From a virus: DNA of 62,710 nt. The stretch is from positions 1 to 62,710 of the IMG/VR virus record IMGVR_UViG_3300021437_000018; one strand, 5' to 3'. Below are positions 1 through 8,064 of this stretch, one piece after another (the stretch's first letter is position 1; each line of letters starts with the position of its first letter). Below the pieces are notes generated by a model. The model had not been told where the DNA came from and did no database searches. It saw only the letters and a list, made by a program, of their open reading frames with translations. The position numbers and the translations under genes were made by a program.

Positions 1-2
1 CT

Positions 3-152
3 TTCATCCCGATCAATGATGCGGATTGGAAATTCCAGAACGAGCAACGGGAGCGGCAACAGGTCGAAGCGCGGGCGGCCTGCGGTGGCCTGCCTGACGA
101 GCCCGACGACGGTGGCGCCCGAGGGGCCGCCGGCAAACCCTATCGATTTTGA
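3..152 (+). CDS. C-terminal end of an unidentified protein (truncated by window start)
   Basis: An open frame enters from the left edge and stops at TGA 150-152, giving 49 residues ending in GKPYRF. The visible part has a charged helix-like stretch (NEQRERQQVEAR) followed by a Gly/Asp/Pro-rich tail. It reads more like a real protein than the overlapping frame with an ATG at 16, which is Ser/Thr/Pro-rich. It lies just upstream of head genes, so a head-morphogenesis role is possible, but nothing in the sequence identifies it. Confidence 0.5.
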   Translation, partial: FIPINDADWKFQNEQRERQQVEARAACGGLPDEPDDGGARGAAGKPYRF

Positions 153-175
153 CCAGCACGAAGGAAAATCAACCA

Positions 176-418
176 ATGGCGCTACCTACTGGATCCGATA
201 ACACTGGCCGCAACAAGTCTCACGTCGAAATGGACCCCGACGCTCGCCCTGCTGGGGCCCTTTCGCCCCTCGAGACCGAGCTGCCGGTAGCAGGGACGTT
301 CGGCACCCCTGCAAGCCTCGGCGGCTACAGCCCCAACCCAAACCGTTCGGCGCAGCAGACCAGCACCGAGCAGGGAATGAACGTGGGCCAGCTGTCACCG
401 ACGGGGATCCGTCGGTAA
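176..418 (+). CDS. Small hypothetical protein, head region
   Basis: 80 residues starting MALPTGSD. The ATG at 176 is chosen over one at 149 because GAAGGAAA lies 8-9 nt upstream of it. The product is polar and rich in Pro, Gly, Ser and Thr, with no predicted membrane segment and little hydrophobic core, so it may be disordered. It sits between an unidentified upstream gene and a beta-rich structural protein. I do not recognise a family. Confidence 0.55.
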   Translation: MALPTGSDNTGRNKSHVEMDPDARPAGALSPLETELPVAGTFGTPASLGGYSPNPNRSAQQTSTEQGMNVGQLSPTGIRR

Positions 419-494
419 GCGGCCTCATTAGATTCCGCGGGGAAACCCGCAACGACGGCCCAGGGGAAAGGCTCCCCCCTGGAGACGTTGAGGT

Positions 495-1151
495 ATGCGG
501 GGCCTGTTCGGAAAATACCCAATGCGCTCGCTAAAAGACCTATTCAACGCACTTTCTCTCAATCTCTTGGCCCCTGCGGCTTCCGCGGCAAACCTTGGGA
601 CTCTGCTCACTCTGAGCCCGATCTCGGTCAATCTGACCTCGGCCACGTCGAGTAAATTCACTCTGCCCGCCAACGCCAAGGCAGCGGTCATTCTGGCGGC
701 TTACGTGACCGCCGGCAGCGTGACCGGCAAGTGCACTCCGGTGATTGGAGCATCTCCTGCCACTCACGAGGTGACGATCACTCCGACTGGGGACATTCTC
801 TTCAACAACGCGACCGACGCAGTGACCGCTTGCCAGGTGACCTATATCGCCGAGGAAGGAGAGGTAATTACCGAGACCATTTCCCTGGCCTCAAATACTG
901 GTGCTTTTCTCAACTCCCGTCAAAGCCGAGTACTCCTGGCCGTCACTTGCACGGCTGGCACTCGCACAGGGGCCTCTACGGTGGTGGCGCAAGGCAGTAC
1001 TCCCACCACGGGCAATGCGGCCCTGAGCGCTGACGGAAAGAGCCTGGTAACTCCCGCTGCGGACGCCGTGACTCAGGCGATTGTGACGTACGTCGCTTTC
1101 CCCGCCGCTGGCGTCGCGTCAGCGCTCAAGACTGCGAGCCAGAGTTACTAG
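495..1151 (+). CDS. Probable virion structural (head decoration-like) protein
   Basis: 218 residues, dominated by Ala, Thr, Val and Ser with alternating hydrophobic/polar residues typical of beta-rich capsid accessory proteins. Two similar halves each carry a VTCTAG- or VTAGSV-like strand and a TDAVT or ADAVT motif, suggesting an internally duplicated fold. GGAGA lies 9 nt before ATG 495; ATG 522, with GGAAAA upstream, is an alternative. Its position just before the scaffold gene suggests head decoration or stabilisation, which is inferred from context only. A hairpin follows the stop. Confidence 0.5.
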   Translation: MRGLFGKYPMRSLKDLFNALSLNLLAPAASAANLGTLLTLSPISVNLTSATSSKFTLPANAKAAVILAAYVTAGSVTGKCTPVIGASPATHEVTITPTGDILFNNATDAVTACQVTYIAEEGEVITETISLASNTGAFLNSRQSRVLLAVTCTAGTRTGASTVVAQGSTPTTGNAALSADGKSLVTPAADAVTQAIVTYVAFPAAGVASALKTASQSY

Positions 1152-1172
1152 CCCCGACTCCGTATTGCACTC

Positions 1173-1204
1173 AGTGCCTCCTGGGATTACGCTCAGGGGG
1201 CACT
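1173..1204 (+). terminator. Stem-loop after head gene, possible terminator or processing site
   Basis: AGTGCCTCCTG (1173-1183) pairs with CAGGGGGCACT (1194-1204), an 11-bp stem with one G-U pair and a 10-nt loop. It lies 22 nt after a stop codon and is followed by AGTGTTTCT, not a strong T-run. It could attenuate transcription or stabilise mRNA between genes needed in different amounts. Confidence 0.55.
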
Positions 1205-1270
1205 AGTGTTTCTGGTGCAACGCAACGGGAGCGGGAAATCCCGGGACAGAAACGCAGAAAGACAATTCGC

Positions 1271-1978
1271 ATGGCAGGACTACTATTCGCTCTCGCATGC
1301 ATGACGGCTGTTCTGGCGCCAGTTGATGAAGATGGCCTCCCGCCAGGGGGTGGAACGCCACCTCCGGCCCCGCCGGCAGCACCCTTCGCGGTGTTTGAGA
1401 CGAGCGACGCGCTCAATAAGCGTCTGGCCCAGGCGACTCGCTCGGAGCTCCGGAAGGAATTTGGGACCGACGACTTGGCAGTCATCAAAGCTAGGATGGC
1501 CAGGGCCGACGAACTCGAGAAGCAAGAGGAGGAACGCAAGAAGGCGGCGATGACCGAGGCTGATCGGCTAAGGGCAGAGAAGCTGGAAGCTGAGCAGAAG
1601 GCTACGCGAGCAGAGGCGGAGCGCGACCAGGAAAGGCTCCAGCGGCACATTGCCGGCGAATGCGCAGCGAAGGGAATCAAGGCCGTGGACTACGCCTCAT
1701 TTCTGATCGAAAAAGCAACGGACGCCTTGCCGGCAGGGCAGCAACTGGACGTGGCTAAGTTCTTGGACGACCAGCTCGCTGACGAAAGCAAAAAAGCAGC
1801 CTTTGGGATTTCGGTGCCTGCTCCAGTGCCAGTGCCAGATCCAGCTAACACAGTGCCGAAACCAGGTGATCCCCCTCCCCCTCCCCCGAAGCCCGGCGAG
1901 ACCCCTCCTCCAGTCGATGCTATGTCGATGTCCAGTGACGACTGGCAGAGGCACAAGAGCCAGTACGGGATGATTTAG
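1271..1978 (+). CDS. Phage scaffolding protein (capsid assembly)
   Basis: 235 residues. Residues ~45-130 form a long charged coiled coil (ELEKQEEERKKAAM, then ADRLRAEKLEAEQ), followed by a helical region, a proline-rich linker with a run of six Pro (~175-212) and a C-terminal basic/aromatic helix ending WQRHKSQYGMI. Coiled coil plus a short C-terminal coat-binding helix is the standard architecture of tailed-phage scaffolds, and the gene lies upstream of the major capsid gene. Scaffolds template procapsid assembly and leave before DNA packaging. The hydrophobic first ~17 residues are unusual; a later start is possible. Hairpins flank the gene. Confidence 0.7.
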   Translation: MAGLLFALACMTAVLAPVDEDGLPPGGGTPPPAPPAAPFAVFETSDALNKRLAQATRSELRKEFGTDDLAVIKARMARADELEKQEEERKKAAMTEADRLRAEKLEAEQKATRAEAERDQERLQRHIAGECAAKGIKAVDYASFLIEKATDALPAGQQLDVAKFLDDQLADESKKAAFGISVPAPVPVPDPANTVPKPGDPPPPPPKPGETPPPVDAMSMSSDDWQRHKSQYGMI

Positions 1979-2015
1979 CTAGCTATCCGCCAATGGGCGT
2001 GCTATGCATTTGAGA

Positions 2016-2054
2016 CCCAAGGGGATGCCGTCATACGAGACCGGGCCCCTTGGG
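2016..2054 (+). terminator. Stem-loop downstream of scaffold gene
   Basis: CCCAAGGGG (2016-2024) and CCCCTTGGG (2046-2054) form a perfect 9-bp stem with a 21-nt loop, between the scaffold stop and the next start. No long T-run follows. It matches the pattern of hairpins after neighbouring highly expressed head genes and may be a weak terminator or an mRNA-stability element. Confidence 0.55.
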
Positions 2055-2083
2055 CGCTCCAATAGAGGCAGAAAAAAGGAATC

Positions 2084-2458
2084 ATGAATCCCAGGCCCCG
2101 TCCGACCTATTATCGGAGTTGGCTAAATCCGGGTTTGGGTCCCGTAAGCCCCACTGAAATGCGAGAGCGACACCCAGCATTCATGAGTGCCGCTCAGCGT
2201 GTCCCGCCTCCAAGCAATCCTAGGACGCTCAAGTCGGTTACTCGAGCAGAGGTGCTCGCAATGGAGTTTCGCGGGAATCCGGTGCGGTCATGTAAGACCA
2301 GGGCGTACGAATGCGAGCGGTTGGAGCTCTGTGAAGGTGACTGGATTTGTCGGCACCATGGGAGTCTGCTGACGGTCCACGCCAATAAGGGTCGACTAGT
2401 GCGATTGCTAGAATGCGTGCGAAGCGGGAGAAAGGAAGAAGACGATGGCGAACGATAG
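2084..2458 (+). CDS. Hypothetical protein with Cys/His motif
   Basis: 124 residues with a good ribosome-binding site (AAAAGGAATC before ATG). The N-terminus is Pro/Arg-rich. The C-terminal half has CKTRAYECERLELCEGDWICRHH, where four Cys and two His could bind a metal. It overlaps the next gene by 14 nt, so the two are probably translationally coupled. No family recognised. Confidence 0.55.
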   Translation: MNPRPRPTYYRSWLNPGLGPVSPTEMRERHPAFMSAAQRVPPPSNPRTLKSVTRAEVLAMEFRGNPVRSCKTRAYECERLELCEGDWICRHHGSLLTVHANKGRLVRLLECVRSGRKEEDDGER

Positions 2459-2825
2459 GAAGACTGAATTGCATGAGGGGTCCATCTGGACATCGGAATC
2501 CATGGTGACCGATAGGGATGGGCAGGTACTGTCGATTGACAGGACGATTGACGGAAGCGTCTGCTTACTGGTTGGGAATGGTCGCGATCTGGAACCAGAA
2601 TGGGCGTATGTCGAAGACGTACATGCTGTTCTGGAGCGCGGCGGTTACTGCCCACATGCGCTCAAGGAGCGAGCAAGGGAAAAGGTTCTGGGACACTGCA
2701 AGGACTGCGTGAGCTGGAAATGGAACATGAATCAAGCAAACGATCCGTGGTGCTCCGACAATGACTCTTGGACCTATCCGGCAGATGGCTCGGGGTTCTG
2801 TTCGCGCTTCGAGGCGAAGCCATGA
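2445..2825 (+). CDS. Hypothetical protein with C-terminal Cys-rich domain
   Basis: 126 residues with GGAAGAAG upstream of ATG. The N-terminal half is beta-like (SMVTDRDGQVLSIDRTIDG). The last ~45 residues contain HCKDCVSWKW, then PWCSDN and GFCSRFEAKP, a CxxC plus two separated Cys that suggests a small zinc-binding domain. The stop overlaps the next start as ATGA. Function unknown. Confidence 0.6.
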   Translation: MANDRKTELHEGSIWTSESMVTDRDGQVLSIDRTIDGSVCLLVGNGRDLEPEWAYVEDVHAVLERGGYCPHALKERAREKVLGHCKDCVSWKWNMNQANDPWCSDNDSWTYPADGSGFCSRFEAKP

Positions 2826-3307
2826 TTCGCCGACCGTTCTCCTTGTTGCTTCTAGGCTGTTCCGCCTGCGCGTCGAACTCCCACGAATGGCGGCTCGAGG
2901 GGACAGCTGGCAGCGACGAGCGCGCAGCTATCCAAACGTCATTTGGCGAATGGTGCGAGCGCAGCGACGGCAAGCATTGCGACACCATTACGGGTGACGG
3001 CGACTCGAAAATAACCATGGCCTCTACTTGGCACCCCGGAACAATGGGGCAATTATTTGTCGACGTGAGTCAGGATGGATCAACGGCTTCGGCTGAAATT
3101 CGTTTGCGGACGGATCGCGACAAGCCAGATTGGTTGGAACGATTGCGGCGCGTTACCCTGCATGAACTGGGGCATTGGTATCGAGATCGTTCCGGACACC
3201 TGGGCCCGGGGAATGTAATGGCGCCATGTTACGGGGACATTGAGCATTTGACCGATGCGGACTTGACTGACGAATACCAAGACATTGAGGGTTGCGGCGG
3301 TAGCTAG
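2822..3307 (+). CDS. Matrixin-like lipoprotein zinc metalloprotease
   Basis: 161 residues. The start at 2822 (ATGA overlap with the previous stop) gives an ideal lipoprotein signal: basic MIRR, a Leu-rich core and a lipobox LLGC with Cys13 as the lipidated residue. HELGH (His114, Glu115, His118) is the zinc-protease motif; His126 is a candidate third ligand and NVMAP (Met133) resembles the metzincin Met-turn. The following LTDADLTDEY is typical of matrixin ends. The spacing HELGH-x7-H is two residues longer than the usual HExxHxxGxxH, so ligand assignment is tentative. The product should be exported and lipid-anchored, which is unexpected among capsid genes. Possible roles are envelope modification or superinfection exclusion. 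Confidence 0.7.
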   Translation: MIRRPFSLLLLGCSACASNSHEWRLEGTAGSDERAAIQTSFGEWCERSDGKHCDTITGDGDSKITMASTWHPGTMGQLFVDVSQDGSTASAEIRLRTDRDKPDWLERLRRVTLHELGHWYRDRSGHLGPGNVMAPCYGDIEHLTDADLTDEYQDIEGCGGS

Positions 3308-3355
3308 CTAGGGCTATGGTTTGACTCGCTCCATTGGGGCAGAAGGCAGAACGTC

Positions 3356-3883
3356 ATGAAATCGAAAGCAGAAGTATTGGAGTCGTTGCGGTGGCTCGTC
3401 CGAACGTTGTTGGATGGCGGTAAGCACCAGAGAGAGCAAGCATTTGCCATCGTTGCCACCCTGGCAGACGACCTCTGCGACGATCCAACACCAAAGCGCA
3501 CCTTTCCCGCTGCGGCCCCAGTAGCCCCCAAATCATGGTCAGAGGAACGGGAAGCGTTATTGGCTGAGAATAAGCGGCTACGTCTTGGACCAGAATGTGA
3601 ATCATGGCTTTGGGAGGAGTGGGCTCGCACTGTCGTCGGCGGAATCGGTCTGACACCGGATGATCTTTTCGAGCGCACTAAGAAATATGTGGCAACTATT
3701 CTCAAGTTGAACCAAGCGAATGAGCGCACAGCAGTACGAGCCATTAAGGTGTTGACCGACTATCGTCGAGCCATGAAAGAGCGCGGCGAGCTCGGACCAT
3801 TCCATGGTGCTGAAGTTGTTCGAGCGCTCGATTTGTTGAGTCGGATTGAGTGCGAGCAACTGGGGCACAGTTATGACGCCTAG
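3356..3883 (+). CDS. Hypothetical helical protein
   Basis: 175 residues, preceded by AGAAGGCAGAACGTC. Mostly helical: an N-terminal amphipathic segment, a Pro/Ala linker at ~45-58, then a charged helix (EREALLAENKRLRLG) and further helices. No catalytic motif or membrane segment is visible. It overlaps the next gene by 11 nt. Family not recognised. Confidence 0.55.
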   Translation: MKSKAEVLESLRWLVRTLLDGGKHQREQAFAIVATLADDLCDDPTPKRTFPAAAPVAPKSWSEEREALLAENKRLRLGPECESWLWEEWARTVVGGIGLTPDDLFERTKKYVATILKLNQANERTAVRAIKVLTDYRRAMKERGELGPFHGAEVVRALDLLSRIECEQLGHSYDA

Positions 3884-4115
3884 GTTTCTCTCGCTGGACG
3901 AACTCCCAACCCTCCGAGCTGCCCGGGAGGCGCAATGTTCGGAGGCCTATTTGGCCGCCTGCACCGCCCTAGGCATGGGGCACATCCAGTCGGCAGATCC
4001 GTTGGCACTGCGGCGCCTGGCTCGTTACGTGGCGACAAGGGCACTGAGGACGGTTATAATTCACGAGCCGTACGGGACCAGCTACGAGATTGAGGTCGGG
4101 CGCCCAAAGGCGTAG
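3873..4115 (+). CDS. Small hypothetical protein
   Basis: 80 residues starting MTPRFLSLDELPTLRAA. ATG 3873 is chosen because it gives a short overlap with the upstream stop, in keeping with the coupling seen throughout. The middle is helical and Arg/Ala-rich, and the C-terminus is strand-like (RTVIIHEPYGTSYEIEVG). No recognised family. The last codons contain a -35-like TTGAGG of a promoter for the next gene. Confidence 0.5.
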   Translation: MTPRFLSLDELPTLRAAREAQCSEAYLAACTALGMGHIQSADPLALRRLARYVATRALRTVIIHEPYGTSYEIEVGRPKA

Positions 4116-4118
4116 ACT
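4090..4118 (+). promoter_or_regulatory. Candidate promoter for a leaderless mRNA of the 4126 gene
   Basis: TTGAGG (4090-4095), 17 bp, TAGACT (4113-4118), then 7 bp to ATG 4126. No Shine-Dalgarno lies before that ATG. A start site ~7 bp after the -10 box would fall on the ATG itself, giving a leaderless transcript. It is one of several with the same layout in this window. Confidence 0.5.
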
Positions 4119-4125
4119 GGCCGGC

Positions 4126-4767
4126 ATGCCCTGCCAGATCCACAATCCGACCCCCGAAGCCATTACCCTATCTGCTCCCCTGCGAGGCGTCCTAGCACGG
4201 GGGCAGTCTTACGTGGTGTCTGCCACGGTTGCGCAGATTGCCGCGCTACTGGGGCCAAGCCCGCTCGAGCTATCGACCCCTGCGATGGTAGTGTCGCCTG
4301 GTGAGGCCGACGATTGGGTGCTGGGGTTTGCGGCTGGGATCACTGACACGCAAATCGCGGACGGCGCAGTGAAGCCGTGGAAGCTATCACTACCCGACGG
4401 CGCCGCCGCGAATAATAGCGGTGAGCTCGGCAACGCGGTGGTGCTCCGTAGGACAATTGCTGCCGGCGCAGGTGGGTCGGCGGATGATGTGACCCTGACC
4501 GAGCATTTGCCGGTTGGGATCGAAATTGTGGACGTGATTCTTCACGTCGGAACAGCTGGCGCTGGTGGCTCCACAGCTACGGTGCGCACGGCTGCAGGCG
4601 GCGGTGGGACGGCACTCTCGAGTGCTCTGTCTACGGCGTCGACAGGTGTCGTACGTTCGGTATTGGCGACGGCAGCGACCGCAGTAAGCGGCGCAGCGCT
4701 CTATTTGAGGCGCTCCGACAATGCTCTCGCGGGCTTCGTTGACATCGTAGCGATCCGGGTAGCGTAG
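4126..4767 (+). CDS. Probable capsid accessory/structural protein
   Basis: 213 residues starting MPCQIHNPTPEAITL. Residues 1-60 are strand-rich, and the rest is a Gly/Ala/Thr/Val-rich beta sequence (VGIEIVDVILHVGTAGAGG, later GFVDIVAIRVA) that resembles trimeric decoration or fibre-like head proteins. There is no ribosome-binding site, consistent with leaderless initiation from the -10 box 7 bp upstream. It is placed immediately before the major capsid gene. The structural role is inferred from composition and context. Confidence 0.5.
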   Translation: MPCQIHNPTPEAITLSAPLRGVLARGQSYVVSATVAQIAALLGPSPLELSTPAMVVSPGEADDWVLGFAAGITDTQIADGAVKPWKLSLPDGAAANNSGELGNAVVLRRTIAAGAGGSADDVTLTEHLPVGIEIVDVILHVGTAGAGGSTATVRTAAGGGGTALSSALSTASTGVVRSVLATAATAVSGAALYLRRSDNALAGFVDIVAIRVA

Positions 4768-4775
4768 AATTCGTG

Positions 4776-4804
4776 TTGAACCGGTTGCCCGGGTAGCGTA
4801 GAGT
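4776..4804 (+). promoter_or_regulatory. Candidate promoter upstream of major capsid gene
   Basis: TTGAAC (4776-4781), a 17-bp spacer and TAGAGT (4799-4804), in the 139-bp gap before the capsid gene. The boxes resemble those at the leaderless genes, but here a ~95-nt leader with a Shine-Dalgarno follows. An overlapping TAGCGT at 4794 is an alternative -10. Confidence 0.5.
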
Positions 4805-4906
4805 GGAACCCACCAACGCTTCCCGGCCCCGAAATACGCTCACTCTGGCGGCAAATAGAGGATCACGGCGGACGAGGTAGCTCCAACAAAAACGGAGTTT
4901 CCCGCT

Positions 4907-6295
4907 ATGACCCTCTTGATTCCCGGTTTTCCTCAATCCATCGGCGCCTGTGTTCAGGATCGAACGCTTGAACGTATGTTTCACGATGCGGCCTATCCGC
5001 TCTTGCTGTGGCGCGGCGAGGCAGCCCCCGAGAAGTGGGCGGCCAACATCGGAGAAAAGCAGACCTTCACCCGAGTTGGGCTAATAGAAGCGGACACGGA
5101 TCCAATCACGCCCGGCAACGACCCCACGATTGGCAGCTATGCAAAGGAGCAATGGGAGGCAGAGGCAGCCCAATTCGGCAAGACAATCCCGACGCATCTA
5201 CCGACCTCGGTCATTGCAATGGCTCCGACCCTGATGCGGGACACCCAGCAACTCGGCCTCCATGCTGGCTTGACTCTCAATCGTCTGCCGCGCAATCGCA
5301 TCTTGGCGGCCTATGCTGGCGGCGACACCGTCGTGGCTACCGCAGCCCTCGCTGGCGCGCTGGCTATTCGAGTGGCTTCACTGAGTGGCTTCACCCAGCA
5401 AATTCAAGACGGGTTCTTGCGCCCAGTATCCCCGACCAACCCATTGGTAATTTCGTTCAGTACAGCCGAGCCCGCAAACACGGTAACCGGCTTCAGTGCT
5501 GACAATCCCTTGCGCCCCCTGGGGTCTGGTACCTTGATCCTCGGCGCGGCACTGGGCGGCAACGTGGCGCTACGTGTTGGCGTCTTCGCCGCAACTCGCT
5601 CGCGCATTTGGCGAGTCGGTGGCTCCGCGACGGTGGACGGGATTACGACGGCCAACATCCTGACCGCTCAAGAAATCATCAACGCTGTGGCCCTGCTACG
5701 CCAGAACCGCATGCCACCGCACGCTGATGGCACCTACCATTGCCATTTGTCACCAATGGCTGAGGCCCAGCTATTCGGCGATAACGCAATCCAGCGCATG
5801 TATCAGTCTATCCCGGACAACACGCCCTTCCGTGACCTGATTATCGATCGTAAGTTCGGCTGTACTTTCTATCGCAACACTGAGATGCCTTCTGCGACAT
5901 CTACGAACTCGACACTGTGGCAGGCGGACGCGGGTGGTGCGGGTGGTGCGGTGCTGGCGCGAGAAGCAGGCATTGAAATCAGCAATGCGGCTGGCCTCGC
6001 GATTCAACGTACGATAATCACAGCCGGCGGCGTGCTAGTTGAAAAATACATCGACGAATCGGCCTTCATCTCCGAGGCTGGTGTGACTGGCAAGGTTGGC
6101 CAATTCTCCATCGTCAATGGCGGTGTGGCTGTCATGTTGGATCGCATCCGGTTCATCATGGCCGCTCCGCTCGATGCGTTGCAGCAGACAATCCGGCAGT
6201 CCTGGAGTTGGTCGGGCGACTTCCCCTGTCCGAGCGACGCGCTCACCGGGACACAGGCACGCTTCAAAAGAGCCATCGTTCTTGAGCATAGCTGA
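4907..6295 (+). CDS. Major capsid protein
   Basis: 462 residues, the expected size for an HK97-fold coat protein. It has an N-terminal region rich in aromatic and charged residues, then a beta-rich centre. The stretch around residues 275-310 (HCHLSPMAEAQLFG, then MYQSIPDNTPFRDL) and the following TFYRNTEMP resemble the P-domain/A-domain segments of large-phage coat proteins. CGGAG lies ~12 nt before ATG. It is preceded by a promoter and scaffold and followed by a hairpin and connector genes, the normal head order. It forms the icosahedral shell. Assignment rests on size, position and composition. Confidence 0.85.
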   Translation: MTLLIPGFPQSIGACVQDRTLERMFHDAAYPLLLWRGEAAPEKWAANIGEKQTFTRVGLIEADTDPITPGNDPTIGSYAKEQWEAEAAQFGKTIPTHLPTSVIAMAPTLMRDTQQLGLHAGLTLNRLPRNRILAAYAGGDTVVATAALAGALAIRVASLSGFTQQIQDGFLRPVSPTNPLVISFSTAEPANTVTGFSADNPLRPLGSGTLILGAALGGNVALRVGVFAATRSRIWRVGGSATVDGITTANILTAQEIINAVALLRQNRMPPHADGTYHCHLSPMAEAQLFGDNAIQRMYQSIPDNTPFRDLIIDRKFGCTFYRNTEMPSATSTNSTLWQADAGGAGGAVLAREAGIEISNAAGLAIQRTIITAGGVLVEKYIDESAFISEAGVTGKVGQFSIVNGGVAVMLDRIRFIMAAPLDALQQTIRQSWSWSGDFPCPSDALTGTQARFKRAIVLEHS

Positions 6296-6312
6296 GGACA
6301 TGTTTAGAGCAC

Positions 6313-6354
6313 CCCGGACTAGTTGTTTCATTTCCCCTCGCAGCTAGTCCAGGG
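6313..6354 (+). terminator. Stem-loop after major capsid gene
   Basis: GGACTAG (6316-6322) pairs perfectly with CTAGTCC (6344-6350), extended by CCC/GGG outside one mismatch; the loop is 21 nt. No T-run follows. It could partially terminate or protect the abundant capsid transcript. Confidence 0.5.
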
Positions 6355-6411
6355 ATGCTATCTCACTCTTGAATTTGCCTTGAATTGCAACGGACTCAAC
6401 TGGACGAAACT

Positions 6412-7026
6412 ATGGCGACAGAACAGCAGCCCCCGCACCTATTCGATGATGCGTCCGAAGAAGAACTCCTCGGGTTTTCCCATAAGGAGCTGTCCGAGTA
6501 CGCGGTAGATCGTGGCATTGCGTATACGTCGAAAATGAACAAGACGAAGATTGTCGCAGCATTGCTTGAGCTACGAGCGATCGGCGCGTTGCCCAACGAT
6601 GAGGGTTCAGTTGATGATTCAGCTGAGGACGAGGACGAAATTGAGGTAATCACTCCGGACGAGGCACGAAAGTTCGAGAGCGCTTCTGATGCCGCTATCG
6701 ATGATTGGCTTTGCCGTCACCCTGACGCGCGCCAATGCTTGAGAGATTTCGCGGAATCCACGCTCAGCAAGCGACGTGAAGTTAGGCGCAAGGAAGCGGC
6801 GGCCAATGCGATGAAATCGGATCTCGGGTACTACCGGATTACGAAGGGCGGACGTCTTTGCTTGGGTGGCCTTTGGACGATGCTACCGGCAGGCAGCTGC
6901 GTGACCGAGGCGACGCACAATCTTGCTGAGTTGCAGGCTCAGGGATTCGAGCTTGAGCCAGTCCGTGAGGTGCGGGCAATCGAGAACCATGCGGGTATGC
7001 CGGTGATGTCTATTGACGTAGAGTGA
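6412..7026 (+). CDS. SAP/HeH-like helical domain protein, head region
   Basis: 204 residues from ATG 6412 (an upstream ATG at 6385 lacks a ribosome-binding site; GGACGA precedes 6412). Residues ~14-52 (EEELLGFSHKELSEYAVDRG then KMNKTKIVAALLELR) match the helix-extension-helix pattern of SAP/Rho-N-like domains often found in the gene after a phage capsid. An acidic linker (~65-78) and a C-terminal domain with GYYRITKGGRLCLGG follow. Probably a head-tail connection or DNA-contacting virion protein. Confidence 0.6.
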   Translation: MATEQQPPHLFDDASEEELLGFSHKELSEYAVDRGIAYTSKMNKTKIVAALLELRAIGALPNDEGSVDDSAEDEDEIEVITPDEARKFESASDAAIDDWLCRHPDARQCLRDFAESTLSKRREVRRKEAAANAMKSDLGYYRITKGGRLCLGGLWTMLPAGSCVTEATHNLAELQAQGFELEPVREVRAIENHAGMPVMSIDVE

Positions 7027-7030
7027 TCCT

Positions 7031-7435
7031 ATGACCTTCGACGCAAACCAGCGGTCACGAATCAAGCACTTCCTGAAGTATCCCGACTGGCAGTCCATGT
7101 CTAACGGGGTACAAATGGGCATGCCCGCTGGTGCGCAGGCGATGTATTTGGTCGAGCAGTCATTTGAGCGCTTGACCTCCGCTGGTGAAGCTTCAGTATT
7201 GAGTGATCTTGAGCAATGTGAGGCATGCGAATGCCAGATTACCGATGCGCGAAAACGCGTCAAAGCCCGGACAATTGGGTCCATTGCAACGAATCGAGAC
7301 GAGCTGACTCAACTCAAACAGGAGTTGGAGGAGTGGAGACAGCGCTTGTCTGACGATTTAGGTGCGCCGATCAATCCTTACACGCTGCAGAACCCATTTG
7401 GGGCCAGTGGCGGAATCAATGCCAGGGTATTCTGA
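7031..7435 (+). CDS. Probable head-tail connector/adaptor protein
   Basis: 134 residues, largely helical, beginning with DANQRSRIKHFLKYPDW and holding a long helix with DARKRVKARTIGSIATNRDE, ending NPYTLQNPFGASGG. Size, helical content and position right after the capsid cluster fit an adaptor or head-completion protein. Its stop and the next start share a base (TGATG). Confidence 0.55.
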   Translation: MTFDANQRSRIKHFLKYPDWQSMSNGVQMGMPAGAQAMYLVEQSFERLTSAGEASVLSDLEQCEACECQITDARKRVKARTIGSIATNRDELTQLKQELEEWRQRLSDDLGAPINPYTLQNPFGASGGINARVF

Positions 7436-8064
7436 TGAGCGGAAATCCTCGCAATCCGACCCCTAACACTGATTCCAGATTGGCTCCGCTCGAGGATCGG
7501 CGAACGTGTAGGCATGTGCCACTGGAACCGTCGTTCGTTGACGAGATGGGTGAGGTGGCTGACGACATACGACAACTCGCTACAGATTTTGGCGCTCGCC
7601 CATACCGAGTCTTTTGCGTCGTGGTGTCTTGGACGGGGCGAGAGGTTGGCAGAGGGACGCAAGCCGTGTTGGCGGAGACTGAGTTGCTCCCGACGCCTCG
7701 GATCGATCTGACGTCGCTCCGATACGTAGTCACTTCGGGAGGGCGCACCGATGATGGATACACCAAGCTTTATGAAGTCTCTCCGCGCTACACAGAGGAC
7801 GACATTCATTCGCTGTTTTATCGGGACTTGCTTCCCGGTGAGCAAGCATTTGTTGAGGTACGAATGGATGCACGAGACGGGAGACAGCCCGTGCGACACC
7901 GACTCACAGTATCAGGCGTTCCTTTTCGTGACGCAGATGGGTTTCAATGGGTGGTGCCACTCAAAATCCAGCAAGAGGAGCGCAGTCGAGACGGGACACT
8001 TTCGGAGCGTCAGAAAACCACTGCAGTCCATCCACTGACGACTGGAATGCCGGTGGTGCCGTGA
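7435..8064 (+). CDS. Structural protein, probable head-tail joining
   Basis: 209 residues, beta-rich after the first ~45. Strands such as RPYRVFCVVVSWTGREVGRG and PGEQAFVEVRMDARDGR suggest a compact barrel. It sits between adaptor-like and gp10-like genes and is coupled to both (TGATG before, GTGA after), so head completion or stopper function is likely. No specific family is recognised. Confidence 0.55.
   Translation: MSGNPRNPTPNTDSRLAPLEDRRTCRHVPLEPSFVDEMGEVADDIRQLATDFGARPYRVFCVVVSWTGREVGRGTQAVLAETELLPTPRIDLTSLRYVVTSGGRTDDGYTKLYEVSPRYTEDDIHSLFYRDLLPGEQAFVEVRMDARDGRQPVRHRLTVSGVPFRDADGFQWVVPLKIQQEERSRDGTLSERQKTTAVHPLTTGMPVVP

Noticed and set aside
16-201. 61-residue ORF at the left edge
   Set aside because: Ser/Thr/Pro/Arg-rich shadow of the frame ending at 152, which looks more protein-like.
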